The position numbers and the translations under genes were made by a program. The notes below the pieces were generated by a model. It worked only from the letters and a program-made list of their open reading frames with translations. It had not been told where the DNA came from and ran no database searches. From contig NC_088775.1 in NCBI RefSeq assembly GCF_954871325.1, forward strand, positions 20,809,561-20,873,560: a stretch of 64,000 nt of DNA, written 5' to 3'. Positions 47,047 to 59,589 of this stretch are shown piece after piece (within the stretch, counting starts at the first letter, position 1; the number at the start of each line of letters is the position of its first letter). This DNA comes from Gordionus sp. m RMFG-2023. Lineage: Eukaryota; Nematomorpha; Gordioida; Chordodea; Parachordodidae.

Positions 47047-47977
47047 GGCGAAATTGTGCCATAAACGGCCATGGGTGAAGACTGGCCACCACCCTTTAAC
47101 TTTTTTCCTATTAGACCAATTTCTCTCAAAATTGGTCAAAATGTGTGTATTTATGATATGTATCTTACCTAAGTTCATTTATTATAGCAATTCAATAAAA
47201 TAATATTTCAAATAAACTGTTATTAATACCTCTTTCTGGAAAAATCACCTTACACATTTTTTTGTTTGGTGAAAATATTACTAATTTAGATTATTGATAT
47301 TTTATATAAATATTATCATTAGGCATTTAACATTATTCACACAAAAACTTATTAAACTTTAAAAGCTTTATTTAATAGACATATAAAGCCTTTAATAATA
47401 ATAGAGAGGTGGGTATTGACTGGCCATGTATTGATTGGCTACAATTCGCTCATTCATACTCATATTAAAATAAAAAGCTCTTGCAAAACAACATTTGGTG
47501 AAATAAAATGATGAACAAACTTAAGAATGTTTAGTAAAATGATAATTAAGATATTAATTTATAATATTATCATTAAATAGATGTGGTAATAAATTGAGAT
47601 TCTAATACTAATTAAATTAGTGTATAATTAATTTTTTATATAACTAAAAAATTTAGAAATATCAATATAAGTCTTTTACAAGTATTTCATATTGTATTAT
47701 TTTATATTTATAATAAAATTCTTAAATAATATATTATGGCCAATTAACACATAGTATATGGCCAGTCAATACATACTATGTTTTGACTGGCCAGAAAAAC
47801 AACTTTCACATAACCTCATCTAGCTCATAAACTTATACATAGAGCTTTGTTTCTAATTTTATTTTAAAGATTAATATTTAGGCTACACATTGATATAAAA
47901 TATGTTTGGTTAAACATAAATTTTAATACCTTTTTTTCAAAAAAGCAAAAACATGGCCATTCATGGCACATTTCCCC
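47047..47977. mobile_element. TA-flanked inverted-repeat element, 931 bp
   Basis: Starts GGCGAAATTGTGCCATAAACGG and ends with the near-exact inverse (GGGGAAATGTGCCATGAATGG), between TATATA flanks. This fits a Tc1/mariner-type TA duplication. The interior repeats TGGCCAGTCAA and GACTGGCCA several times. No ORF. Confidence 0.65.
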
Positions 47978-48096
47978 TATATATAAATATAAAGCTCGGT
48001 ACTTTATTTCCCCCCATAGTATATCCTATATTTAATCTAGCTGGATAAGGTTTTCAAAGAATGAAATAATTTTAAAAAATCATTAATAACATATTT

Positions 48097-48278
48097 TTAG
48101 AAATTCGTAGATAAAATCGAAAAATGTTGTAGATCTAAAACAGAAAGTCTATTCTGAGTGGATAATTTGGACGATGATTGTTTGTCCAAATTTTTTGAAA
48201 CAGATAATAAATCATTGAATATTTCAAAAAATTTATAGAAATAAGGCCGTAATTTATCCAATATAACACAATCATATC
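48097..48278 (-). CDS. Candidate terminal exon, unknown gene
   Basis: A 59-codon frame ends in TAA at 48097. It reads LDKLRPYFYKFFEIFNDLL, then a Lys/Ser-rich stretch and LSVLDLQHFSILSTNF. The base composition is coding-like. A possible acceptor is GGAGCTGAAG just upstream. No family recognised. Confidence 0.35.
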
Positions 48279-48679
48279 TTCAGCTCCGCTAGAATCCCTT
48301 TAGAGTAGCAAATTCGGTTTTAACTACACAATCGCTTTTGCTTATCATATAAAAATTTCGAAAAATTTCTTATCAAAAATTAATTTAAAAGAATTGAAAA
48401 AGATTATTTTTTAAATTTATTTTATAGCTTTATACTTTTGTTTTGCCATTACAAAATAAAAATCCCGTTCGAATAGATATTGGATTTTCAAATATGGATT
48501 ATTAATTATCTTTAAGGCGGGTGTTAATATAATAACTAGTTTTATTGGATAATCTTTGTATTAGTATTTTTTATTTTATTAAATCTAATTTTGTTCTAGT
48601 TTTTCACACATTGCTAAATTAGAGTAAAATTAATATAACCAATAAAAATCTCTCTATAAGCAAAACTTTTAAATCGTAC

Positions 48680-48964
48680 ATGGGCTTTTTTATCTCTCCG
48701 ATAGGAGTTCAAATAAGTGACTTTTCCGCATACAGGAAGCTGCGACCTGCCCAAAAAACGTTTTCATTATTATTTTATTTAATCCCATTTCCCTGCTTAA
48801 TTAGTTTTTGGGGAGAACCACTTACTCACATATCATTTATATTATATATTGATATACACGGACACTTTCATGAATTTCAACGCGTTCCTTTTTTTGAAAA
48901 TATTTTGAGCTTGAAAATATTCGATTTTTTTAAAAAATGTTTATACAACACTACTTTATTTTAA
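48680..48964 (+). CDS. 94-codon ORF, unknown
   Basis: ATG to TAA, rich in Phe, Ile and Leu with SAYRKLRPAQKTFSLLFYL near the start. It could be membrane-associated or simply a chance ORF in A+T-rich DNA. No homologue recognised and no splice signals were needed. Confidence 0.2.
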   Translation: MGFFISPIGVQISDFSAYRKLRPAQKTFSLLFYLIPFPCLISFWGEPLTHISFILYIDIHGHFHEFQRVPFFENILSLKIFDFFKKCLYNTTLF

Positions 48965-50373
48965 ATACTATTTATAACTATAGTCATTTTTATTTAAATT
49001 ATTTTTAAATTTATATTTATTTATCATTTATAATTTTGGAAAGTAAGGGAGGCGGGGTCGGAGATTATTTTTATTAGTTTAAAATGATATTTAGTAAAAC
49101 TTGAAAATTTGTATTATAAAAGGCTGGCTTTGATAGGATTTACAGACCTCTAAAATAAATGGAAAAAATTATTTTTTAATTAATTATTAAAAACGGATAT
49201 CAAAAGCTAGTATAAATTTTGTTGGAGATACAATGAAATTTAGGAAAACAATGACAAGAAATCCAAGTTTATTTCATAAATTCAATTAATATTTTTATTT
49301 GAAAAAATGTTTTGCTATTAGTGATTATTTAGATTTAATAAAAATTAATTTCCTATTAATTATTATAATAATAAATAAAAAAAAATCGATATTTATTCAT
49401 AAAACTTTATTTAACTAAATATATATATATATAAAATTTTTTTTATATTTATAAGGTGCACCTAAAACAACAATTTAATTTGTAAGATTAATAGTTATTT
49501 ATTTTAAATCAAAGCTAATGGTCAATTTGGTATTGGGAAAAAATCTCTTGGAAAAAATCCCCTGAAAAAAATCCCCCCGTAAAAATGAGTAAAAACTCAT
49601 AAGAAAAAAAATGCTATGGAAAAGATTAAAGTTTTTAGCAAAGTATGTAAATTTATATTCTTGTTATGAAGATAGAACGGAAAATATAGATAGGGCCCAA
49701 CCAAACTTGGACTAAAATCTTAAACCCGTATTCCTAATATTTAAATTACCAAATTCTAACATCAACTATTAAAAATTTGGTCAACCTAAATCGAACCTCT
49801 AAAATAGTCTGGAAGCGATTTAAAACTTGTTATTTATTCTAAAGGAGGTGTTTATTAAACAATTTTGATTAGTAAATATCAACAGCTACTAGAGATGGTG
49901 CCGGTCTACACAGTGGCAAAATACAATTCATGCCCTTTCACGCTTGAGGCTTAAAATGTTTAAACCTACCCATCCGCTCACTAAGACAATATTTTGATCA
50001 CGCTCGTCACACCGACAAGTTTACGGGTTTTAATTTTTTTTCTAAATTTCTCAAAACATTATCGTTTACTTTTACGCTTTTTTGAATTAATTAAATCACA
50101 GTTTTTTATTTCTTTAATCCCATATTAATAACAAAGAAAAGAGTTACCACTTATAAATCTAAATTTTAATTTAAAAAAAGAAGAAGTCATTTTTTTATTA
50201 TTATTTTGTTCGTCTTTTAATTCATAAGCCTTTGGCTATAGAAAAAATCTTACGTTGGAAATCGAACTTGTCGGGGCTAATATATATCATACTAGCAAAT
50301 TTTTTCAGAATTTGCTTGCCTCCAAAACTTCAAAATATTTTTATTTTTATTTGTTTTATGAACTATGAATCTT
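48965..50373. other. A+T-rich spacer
   Basis: Contains a short tandem (GGAAAAAATCCC-like, four copies near 49535-49585) and a worn G-rich hAT-like edge near 49040. No gene recognised. Confidence 0.4.
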
Positions 50374-50787
50374 TTAAATTTCACAACCTTCATCGGTGGA
50401 TGTTGTCGCCTCATCAGAATCAAAATAATATAGAAATTCTCGTGTAGGATAAATTAGAAAAGTCAAGAATGTCATATTGTCGAATTTTAATTCATTTAAC
50501 ATTTTTAAAGTTGTTATATATATGCCTTTATATTCTCTGTTTAAAAACTTAAGACATTTGAAATTCGGATTTAGATTTAAGCCTACTTTATGTAGTGGCC
50601 GCATAATAAATCTTTCCTTTAAAAGATATTGTCATGTTCTTAGGGTTTTGATTATTCATGTATTATCTTATGAAGGTTGAAGAAATTTCAATAATTTTTG
50701 TTTCCATAAATAAACTTCATTTATAAAGGGATGAGAATCTGCAATCAGATTATCCGAGATTTCTTCAAATAGTGATAAAAAAAATAA
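50374..50787 (-). CDS. Candidate two-exon 3' end of an unknown gene
   Basis: Exon 50787-50716 (24 codons, LSLFEEISDNLIADSHPFI) has donor GTTTAT. It joins in phase 0 to exon 50616-50374 after acceptor TATCTTTTAAAG. The second exon reads ERFIMRPLHKVGLNLNPNF, later FDNMTFLTFLIYPTREF, and ends acidic (DSDEATTSTDEGCEI) at TAA. Alternatively the second exon starts at its own ATG (50604) as a 76-residue protein. No family recognised. Confidence 0.35.
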
Positions 50788-51422
50788 CTAACTGGTGTAT
50801 GATATTTAAATCAATGGTAATCTATTAAATTTTGTGTGTTAAGCAGGTAAACTAGTATTTCATCATATGATTTTTGCGTATAGTAAAGATAAATAAAAAT
50901 ATAATATATTTAAGTTTAATTTATTATAAAATTTTTATTGCTGAACGAGATTTGAGGGACTTTAAATTATTTTTCATTCAATTGAAATTTTATAAATTTT
51001 ATAAGACGGGGGAAAAAAATGTTGCTTATTAAGTGTGTTTTTTTTGTCAAAAATTATCCCTTTTTCAAAAGAATCAAATTAATAAGTATATATTATAATT
51101 ATAAAATTGCTAATTTATATTCATAAAAAAAAACAATCTTAAAATTTCCGTAAATGGGAAATTTATGTTCACGCCCAATCACGCCCGGCAAAAATTTTGG
51201 GAAGGCCAGTCATGCCCAGTCGCGCTTAATAATTTTAAATTTATTCACACTCATGTCGTGATCCACCGTGAGTCACACTCCTCTCCAATTATAGTTTAAG
51301 CTATTAATTTATAAGACTGGAAATTTAAGATAAATATTGATAATTACGCCATACATGATTGGCAAAAAAAAATCTGAAAAATATGTAGTATTTTTCTTTT
51401 TACAGAGGAAAATGTATTCTAA
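50788..51422. other. A+T-rich spacer
   Basis: 51170-51250 has CACGCCCAATCACGCCCGGC-like G+C-rich repeats, probably a worn transposon edge. No gene. Confidence 0.35.
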
Positions 51423-51749
51423 CCAATGACATATATAATACCTAGACTGATGATTCATTCATTAAAATGCATTTTTAAGCGTCGTTAAAATCAAATCAGC
51501 TGGACCCGCCATTTTGGTAACATATAGTAATTATTCTCATGTTGAAAACTACTATTAAATTGATAATTTGCTTCCTTATTATCGATCCGGTAATTCTTTA
51601 ATAAAGTTTGCATAAGATATAGGAATAAATTAGGCTCTCGTTTAAAATTTTAATAATGATTAGTGTAACCAAGATGGCGTCTCCAGCTGATCAATGATGT
51701 ACACTTTTAATGAATGAATCGTCCGTCTAGGTATTATATATATCATTGG
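51423..51749. mobile_element. MITE copy 2, inverted relative to copy 1
   Basis: Same family as 4194-4525, in opposite orientation: CCAATGACATATATAATACC.., CAGCTGGACCCGCCATTTTG near the left and GATGGCGTCTCCAGCTGAT near the right. Flanks TTCTAA and TTTTAA. Confidence 0.8.
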
Positions 51750-52623
51750 TTTTAACATATAAAAAGTAACCAAAAATAATTTCAAACTTTATCTTTTAAA
51801 TTTATAATTTTTTATTTGACAATTTTTCAGAATCATAAAATATGTTAACATGATTCTGAATGTTATTTATAAAGTTAGTGGGCTAAATTGGTCAGAATAT
51901 AGTTGGCCCTATTAATTAATGCATATTAATTTTTTATTTTGATTAAAACAAATGCAAATAATTGTCAATGAATATTTATCAAACTAAAATAATAATTTTT
52001 ATTATAATATATTTTAAATAATATTATAATTACAAAAATTCCTAAAATTTAAATTCAATTTAATATACTTAATTATTGCGTATTATGATATTATTAATAA
52101 ATTAATATTTTTTAAAGCCTTTAGTATTATAACAACATAAAATAAAATTAATTTCACTATTTTAAGTGTGGACCAAATATCACATATCGAAGTAACCAGA
52201 TTATGGAATGATTGGGCTAAAATAATATTTTTTCAGATTTAATTTTCTAAAATTATATATTTTAAGCTATTTCAAATATTTTTATAGAATATATTTTATT
52301 ATGATAGAAAAGACTAATATTATTGAATTTATTCAGGTTTGAATAATTTCTTACCATTCCCTACTGTTTTTTATTTGTTCTAATTTATAAATTAATATAT
52401 TTGTACTTGCAACAATAAAATCAATGTTAGTTGCTTTGCTATACTTTTTAGTAATAAATTTTTTCTAAAAAATACTTTCTATCAACAATCCTAATAATTA
52501 TTTATTCGTTTAGTTCTAAAAGATTTCTATAGGTTTTAACCCGCTCGATATTTTTATCAAAAATTATTATTTCTATCTGAACCCAAACCTGAACCAAATT
52601 GCTCTTTACATGATGATGCAGAT
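51750..52623. other. A+T-rich spacer
   Basis: No gene. GAACCCAAACCTGAACC near 52590 may be a worn hAT subterminal motif. Confidence 0.35.
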
Positions 52624-52763
52624 CCTGTAATATTAAAAATTTGCCATTATCAATTTAAAAATTAACATTTTATCGTTCAAAAATATGGACAGATCTCATT
52701 AATATTAAAAAATTACCATTATCAATTTAAAAATTAACATTTTATAGTTCCAAAATATGGAAC
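52624..52763 (+). repeat. Two tandem ~70-bp units
   Basis: ATTAAAAA..TGCCATTATCAATTTAAAAATTAACATTTTAT..GTTC is repeated with little change. Confidence 0.75.
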
Positions 52764-52859
52764 AAATTGATATCTCTGTTGTAACTTTGCTACTTTAATT
52801 AGCATAAATAAGTAGTTAAAATGACTTGTATGTGAGAAAATAGAATTATATTTTAACAT

Positions 52860-53350
52860 CCTCTTCTTCCTTGATCAAAATTTTGATCTGCATCTATATT
52901 GGCTGCCTCGGTGCTATAGATCTCCCAGAAAGTATCGATTTCCTTATAAGATTGATCTCGCCTAGAGTATATACCTTGACTAGGGGAGAAAAGACCTAGT
53001 GAGACGAAAATTCGAGGGACTTCAAATTTCTTTTGGTTTTTATTACTTTTTTTAACTTATTCAAGAAGGTCATCAAGCTTAAGGAAGATATCAAGAGATA
53101 ATTGGATGCAGGTACGATTGCAGTGAATGTGCTTACATTTTGAAATTGTGGAAATTTTGATCCATAGGAGTTTATTTACACAAAATCGGATTTTATGTGT
53201 TTGAGAAAAAGACCACATCTCATTTTCTTGATGGTGTCTACTGCCTTATAGATCTCCAATAATTCCTTCATCTATTTACCAGATATGGAGTGAAGGTGAT
53301 CATTCTGAATTAATGTGTTGAATTATCTTATTGAGTGAAAGAAAAAAATA
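52860..53350. pseudogene. Decayed coding sequence, strand unresolved
   Basis: G+C is above background and both strands give protein-like frames. Plus strand at 53040-53250: KKVIKLKEDIKR, LDAGTIAVNVLTF, NCGNFDP and CLRKRPHLIF with three stops. Minus strand at 52865-52985: GIYSRRDQSYKEIDTFW and EIYSTEAANIDADQNF. It probably belongs to a mobile element. No family is named. Confidence 0.35.
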
Positions 53351-54278
53351 AAAGGGCTAGTGGATCATATATTAAAAACGAATAGAATTTATAAAAATTT
53401 AATAAATTACATTATCTTTTCTATTTCTTCCATAACATTTCAATATAACTATTTGCATTAATTTTAATAAATTAAATTTATATACTGTAGCATATATATA
53501 TATATACCTTGGAATTCATGTAATTCTTTATTGCAGTCAAATAAACTATACAAATTATATTAATCATAATTAATCCGATAATAACATTATAATAATACAA
53601 TCATAAACATCCAATTAAACAACCTCATCCCATTCCATAATCCCCGGCAATCATTCTCGAACTTTCATCCATCTTCAAAACCATATGATGTGAATGATTA
53701 TTCTTGTCTGTCTCCAGTACGGTAGCTAATAATTACATCTTTATCCAAAACATCATCATGCAGTCGCAAACCTTGAATGGTAATAGCGTTAAACTTTGAC
53801 CGGTCCTCGAAGATCCCGTTATCTGTTGGACGGTATCGCGGTCACAATATACAATTCTGCATCCACCATTAACACCAATCGTATCCACGTGAGCAGTCCA
53901 CAAGGAGTTAAACGTTTAACGGTCCAGGAACAATGTTATGGCTTGCACCACCATGAGGTCACTATAACCACCCCCCATCAATTTTCTCTTGATCCCACCA
54001 CTCCTCTTTATTATCATTAACTGAGTAGTCATCATAACGTGTCCCTGTTAATGGGCCTCATCGATGGACTTACCCTTTTAACTTGAATCTTCTGGGCAAC
54101 TACCCACAAGTATTTTTGATGAAAAACATCAAGTCTAATTATCTTCCGAATAGAGGGTAGTTGGTAACTATGGTTGCTAATTCTTGCTAATTCATAAACC
54201 AACTCACCCTCGGTAACTATAGCCGATATTCCTAATTTTTATAATTATGTCTAATCAGCTTTTATAGTAACCATTTTC

Positions 54279-54425
54279 CAAATGTCCAAATTAGCCAGGT
54301 TCTTATATCAGTAACCTTTTCCCAATGTCCAAATTAGCCAGGTTCTTATCAGTGATCTTTTTGCAAAAGTCCAAAATACCAGGTTCTTTTATCAGTAACC
54401 TTTTCCCAATGTCTAAATTACCATA
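54279..54425 (+). repeat. Three tandem ~57-bp units inside the LTR element
   Basis: CCAAATTAGCCAGGTTCTTAT..CAGTAACCTTTTCCCAATGT is repeated three times. Confidence 0.8.
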
Positions 54426-54674
54426 TATCCATAATCATAATCCATTAACCAAATTACCATGTAAATGTCATATAATTAGTATCAATGTTTCACAATATTA
54501 TTTCCCATAATGTTCCATTTTTACTGTCATCAATTTCCCAAAATTTACTTCATATCATCACTACTTCAAAACTTTGTTCATGCCAGTTTGCTCTTCATAT
54601 TTCACAAATATTTTCCATAATCAATAAAATCCCAAATCATTAATAGTGTTTTTAAAAGGCCAGAGTCGGGTCGA

Positions 54675-54850
54675 TTTTTAAAAACGGCCCGATTAAGAAT
54701 ATAACTAAAATAATATTGTGTAAACCTGATGATTTTGCTCATAGATGGCAGAAAGGTCTGGGCTTCTACTTGCCAAATCTTGAGGGTTTCACAATATTAT
54801 TTTGGTTAAAATATTAATGGCAGCTTTTAAAAATCGACCCAATTGCAATA
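54675..54850. repeat. Imperfect hairpin inside the LTR element
   Basis: GGGTCGATTTTTAAAA..TAAAATAATATTGTG pairs with its inverse at 54785-54850. Related sequence occurs at 8400-8470 and 62690-62790, so it is a dispersed transposon segment. Confidence 0.5.
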
Positions 54851-55436
54851 ATTAATCGATTCATTCTACATTCGTACCAAATTAACTAACTCTTTTTTTA
54901 TTATTTTCTTCTTTTTGCCAATTCATTCATCCCTATTTTTCTTCGTCAGCAGTTATAATAATTCATTCAATATCAGAAGAACCATTATATAATAATAATT
55001 CATTAGAATATTCCATAATTTATTCATGTCTAAATTCTGATTCACAATTATATCTTTATCCCAAATATAATTTCATGAAATATCCAATAAATTCATATTG
55101 CTCAGCATAATATCACACATAAAAAATGTTCATACTTCAATATAACTAATATATTTCATTTGATACGGTTAATGCCATAATGTCGCCAATCTGTAGCATA
55201 TATATATAACTTGGACTTCGTGTAATATTTATTGCAATCAAATATACAATTTATACAAATTATATTAATCATAATTATTCCGATAACAACATCATAATAA
55301 TACAATCATAAACATACAATATAAACATCGTCACCCCATTCCATAATTCCCGGCAATCCTTCTCCAACTTACCTCCATCTACAAAACAATATGATGTGGA
55401 TTGATTATTTTTATTTATCTATCGTAGCTCTCTACA

Positions 55437-56884
55437 TACTATAAGAATAAAACACAGTTTAGTTTAAAGATAGACAAAATGATCATATGAAAATTATAAC
55501 CTAAAAACACAAGCTATTCTATTAAAAATTGAGATTCAATCACAACACCCTTCCCTAATTAGTCATAACATTAGGGTTGTATAAGCATCTATTCTTTTTA
55601 CCCTGAACTGTAAATAGAGGATAGTTAATTACGATTATCTATTAATTCTAGTCTTTAGATCTTTTGTTGATCCTAAAAATTTTCCAGGTACTACTAAATG
55701 CTTCCTTTGTCTAACATAGTCTCTGTTCTAACGATTTCTCACTAAATGATTTGATCTTTCTTTATTCTTTGTTTATTATCCTTTGCTTCTAATGCTCTAT
55801 AGTAACCGATAACACCTTCTTGTAACTAAAACGACTTCTTGTAACGATAGCAATCTCCTGTAACGACAACAATCTCCTGTAACGACAGCAATTTCTTGTA
55901 CCGATAATATCCTATAGACTTCTTCGTTTCTTTTCCAACAGTTTATCTTTATTTAGATCTTGATTCTATTCTTTATCCTAACGATTAATTTTAATCCTTT
56001 TCTTAATATTTCAATCTTTTCACCCTACGATAATCAATTAAACTTTATACCTATTCTCATATTTTCCGATTATTTTTACCTTTTAATTCTATCTTAAATT
56101 TATAATATAAACCAATTATACCAAATTGAATTACATAATTATGTAAATTTCCACAATCCCTTTACTATGGTCAAAACCGTTTAATTGCGAAAGCTTGGGA
56201 CTAAAATATTCAAAAATTTCGCAATCATCCGATTTTTCGCAATTATACGATTAAAAATCAATAATGAATCAATTTATGTTTTTTATAAAAATATTTATCA
56301 TCTATATATATTTTAAGTATATAAACCATCAAACTTTGTAATATATACAAATTTTAGTTGTTATAACAACTATATATTTAAATTTAAATAAGCTTTAAAA
56401 CGAACAAAAAACATGATTATATAAATTTATCTAGTATGTTTAATATGAATTTGATTTTTCCCACATAAATATCAAGAATTTAAAAATACTAGGATTATTC
56501 GAATATAAACAATAATTTTTATAAATACTACCTTTGTTAAATTTCATATATTATGATACAATAAAGATATTCAATTTATTTTCTTTAATCTTTGTTGTTG
56601 ACCCATAAGATGCTTATATACATAATAGATTTTAAAGGCAAAGGGGGACCTAACTTTAAGATGAGAAAAATGATAGCAAATAATAGATGAAAGGAAAAGG
56701 GAGCAAAAGTAAAATAAAGAAGATAAAACAAAAATAAAAATAACCTGTGTCAGGGAGCAGTTTATGAGAGGTTCAAATAATTTGATTTGATCTTCAACAA
56801 TTTATTTATTGATTTCTTAATCTTATTCAACCTAAAAACTGATTCGTGTAGAGGTTTAAATCCAAGATATCCTTCACTGAACTT
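55437..56884. other. A+T-rich spacer with a short tandem
   Basis: 55815-55905 repeats TCCTGTAACGACAGCAAT about four times. No gene. Confidence 0.5.
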
Positions 56885-57053
56885 AAATTGTTATTATAGC
56901 CTTAAAATATATATTTCGTTTAAATTGTTTTTTTTATAATATAAATATTATATACCTTATTTTATATTTATTTTTAGTATCATTTTTTAGTTTTAGAATA
57001 AAATAATTATAACTTAAAACCGTTTTTCTTACTATCGTTATTGCTATATAACA
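56885..57053 (+). repeat. 5' LTR, left-truncated
   Basis: Matches 60519-60682 almost throughout (TTGTTATTATAGCCTTAAAA.., ending CTATATAACA). Directly followed by the primer-binding site. Confidence 0.85.
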
Positions 57054-57332
57054 TGGTGCCCCGGAATGATAACTCACAATGATATATAAAAAAATCTCAT
57101 ATATATTGTGCATATTCCGATAAATATAAAAAGATAAAATTTTTTTTGGAATTATGTAATAAATTATAAAAATTATTCAGGATACACAAGGTAAAAAAAA
57201 CTTTTTCTTTATGCTAATGTAAATAAAGTTTTAAAATAAAAATTTGCAATTTGGATAAAAAAAAAATTGAATACATAATAGTGACAATATGTACCTTTGC
57301 TAATTTAAGTTTTTAAAATAAAAATCTGCATT

Positions 57333-58320
57333 ATGGATGATAAAATTAGCATATCCTCCAACAGGGAAGTTAAGTTCCCAAAGTTGGAGGGACCCTTAAC
57401 AGACATATACTTGGAAAGACTTGGCGATTATTTCTCTCAAACAATTTTATCCGACTCAGTAAAAATTGAAACATTGATGAGAAATTTATCTGATGACCTA
57501 TAAGATAAAATTAAGTCATTATGTACTAAGGAAGATATCAAAGATTATAAAATTATTATTAAAAAATTAAAATTTTTATTACCCAGTCAAGATGTTTGGA
57601 TATTGACTGGAAGTTCAACATTGCTTCACAAGGTATTAATGAATCTTTTTTGGATTGGTTTTGATTGTCTAAATTAAGTAGACAATGTAATTTTAATGAT
57701 CGCATAAAAGAAAAATTGAGAACATCTAGTGTAAATGACAATATAAAAAATAAATTAAATAAAAATATTAACTACACATTAGATGAAATGATTGAAATAG
57801 GAAGAAAATTAGATAGTTTTAACATTAAATCAGAAATTGACAATGTTAATTATGTTTTTAGTAGGGATAAAAAATTTAATTAAAATAATGACAATAATAG
57901 AAATAATGATAAGAATTTAGATACCCAAAGTATTTCTAATAGGAATGAGATTAATAGTAACTATAATAGACCTAATTATTATTCGAGGCAAAATTTTGAT
58001 AGTAGGAATAGAAATCATGGTGATAACAATTTTAGTAATGTTAACGACAACAGGAATAAGAATTTTAGTAACGTTAGAAACAATAACAATCATAATAATA
58101 ACAACTATAGAAATGATCAGTATAATAATAGTAACTATCAAAATTACAATTATCGGTATAACAACAGCAACAGAAACTTTCATAATAATAATCATCAATC
58201 TTGGTTTAATTATAATCAGAGGAGGCAGATTCAATGTGACGATCAAAATCATAATAATTACCGATCTTACAACAACAATTCAAGTTATGAAGGAAACAAA
58301 CAGGTGGCATAATAATGATA
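57333..58320 (+). pseudogene. gag, broken, with long Asn-rich tail
   Basis: ATG at 57333 gives REVKFPKLEGPLTDIYLERL and a stop at 57501. After a frameshift it continues DWKFNIASQGINESFLDW and LSRQCNFNDRIKEKLR. From about 57885 to 58310 it is a very Asn/Tyr/Arg-rich tail. PKL.G....LE.... is like capsid N termini of Ty3/gypsy gag. No CCHC knuckle was seen; a basic Asn-rich tail takes its place, as in the 5-kb element. The Ile-rich ORFs on the other frames are shadows of this tail. Confidence 0.7.
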
Positions 58321-58427
58321 ACCAAAGAAAACAAATCGAATATGACGATCTTAATAGGTGGAAAGATTTTAATCAAAGAAAATAAATCCAGTATGATAAT
58401 CAAAACTTCTATAGCAATAATTGTAAT

Positions 58428-58697
58428 ATGAACATTGAAGAAATTGGGGAAAATAAAGTTGACACTGCCAAAGATAATAATGAGAAGGATTTCAATGTCA
58501 ACAACCTGGCTGAAAATACAGACAAAGGTGATGACAGTGCTTTTATGACTACTTTGAAATTAAATAATATTACTACTACTATGCAGGTCGACACTGGATC
58601 AAAATATACCATCATACCTCATGATATGGCTAAAAAAATTGGTATAAGAGAAATGAAGAAATCCAGTTTGCGGCTTACACCTACGACGGAAACTTGA
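58428..58697 (+). pseudogene. Retroviral-type aspartic protease
   Basis: An 89-codon piece begins acidic (MNIEEIGENK). It contains MQVDTGSKYTIIP, where DTG is the catalytic triplet, and continues to ATA-like Thr-rich sequence where the frame breaks. The protease normally cuts the Gag-Pol product. It sits between gag and RT as expected. Confidence 0.75.
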
Positions 58698-58913
58698 TTA
58701 AAATCATCGGGACAACTCAGATTAAAGTAAGTGTGAAGGAATCACTAAGTATTTACTAGCAGTAGTTGTAGAGTCGAGAAAGAACGCATTTTTAGGAAGA
58801 ATCTGGATCAATGCCTTTAAAAATATTTTAAATAAATTCATAGGAAATGTCGATACCAATTATGAAGACGAAATCAATAAACTTATTAAAGATTGTGAAT
58901 CCAAATTTACTAG

Positions 58914-59530
58914 CTAACCAATTAACAAAGTAAATGTCAAATTACATTTAAGATGTGACGCCCAACCTAAAATAATACCACCAAAACGTATACCGTATTC
59001 AAAGATTGATCTTGTGGGCGAAGAACTGAAAAGATGGATACACGAAAAAATTATTGAGCCTGTAAATGATGTGCGATGGGCGAGTCCTATAATCGCCGTA
59101 TACAAAGATGATGGGAGCATCAGGCTTTGCACAGATTTTAAAGACACTATAAACCCAGCTCTCGAAGACTTTAGATACCCACTTCCACGTATAAATGATC
59201 TTATAGCTAAACTTTCAGAAGGAAAAAAATTTACCAAAATCGATTTCAAAAATGCTTTACAAGTTCCGATAGATAAAAATAGCAGAAATTTTTTGACTAT
59301 ATCTACACATATGGGATACCACCAATTTACCAGACTTCCTTTTGGGATGAAAACTTCATCTGCTATATTCCAGCAAATCATGGATTAGATTTTCGGTGAT
59401 ATGAAAGATGTCATATTTTATATTGATGACTTATTAATAACTGGAAATAACGATGAAGCACATTTTAACAACATCAAAAAGGTCTTTGAGAGAATATTAT
59501 CGTATTAGTACCTAACTTCGCCAAAAGTTT
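58914..59530 (+). pseudogene. Ty3/gypsy reverse transcriptase
   Basis: In order: EELKRWIHEKIIEPVNDVRW, ASPIIAVYKDDGSIRLCTDF, RYPLPRINDL, KFTKIDFKNAL, LPFGMKTSSAIFQQIMD, a TAG, then VIFYIDDLLITGN. YIDD (59419-59430) is the catalytic motif; the first catalytic Asp is in KIDF. The TAG at 59386-59388 and later stops inactivate it. The fingers and palm are complete; connection and RNase H are absent. Confidence 0.9.
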
Positions 59531-59589
59531 ATTTTTAAAAACAAAGTGAGGTTCCCGGGTCATGATATTGACGCCAAGGGGATTCATGT

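Larger units (their letters stand above)
53486..55436 (-). mobile_element. LTR element relic, minus orientation
   Basis: Direct repeats 53486-53716 and 55192-55436 share about 230 bp (GTAGCATATATATA, AAATTATATTAATCATAATTA, CATTCCATAAT, CCGGCAATC, ATATGATGTG). On the minus strand each runs TG..CA. The right copy is followed by GAT and TGGCGACATTATGG, a plausible primer-binding site. The ~1.5-kb interior lacks recognisable gag or pol and no clear polypurine tract was seen, so it is a non-autonomous or degraded element. Confidence 0.6.

Noticed and set aside
57917-58403. Ile/Val-rich ORFs overlapping gag on both strands
   Set aside because: Same reason: frame and antisense shadows of the Asn-rich gag tail at 57.9-58.3 kb.
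58914-59381. 155-codon minus-strand ORF
   Set aside because: Antisense of the reverse transcriptase, whose plus-strand motifs (RYPLPRI, LPFG, YIDD) are unambiguous.
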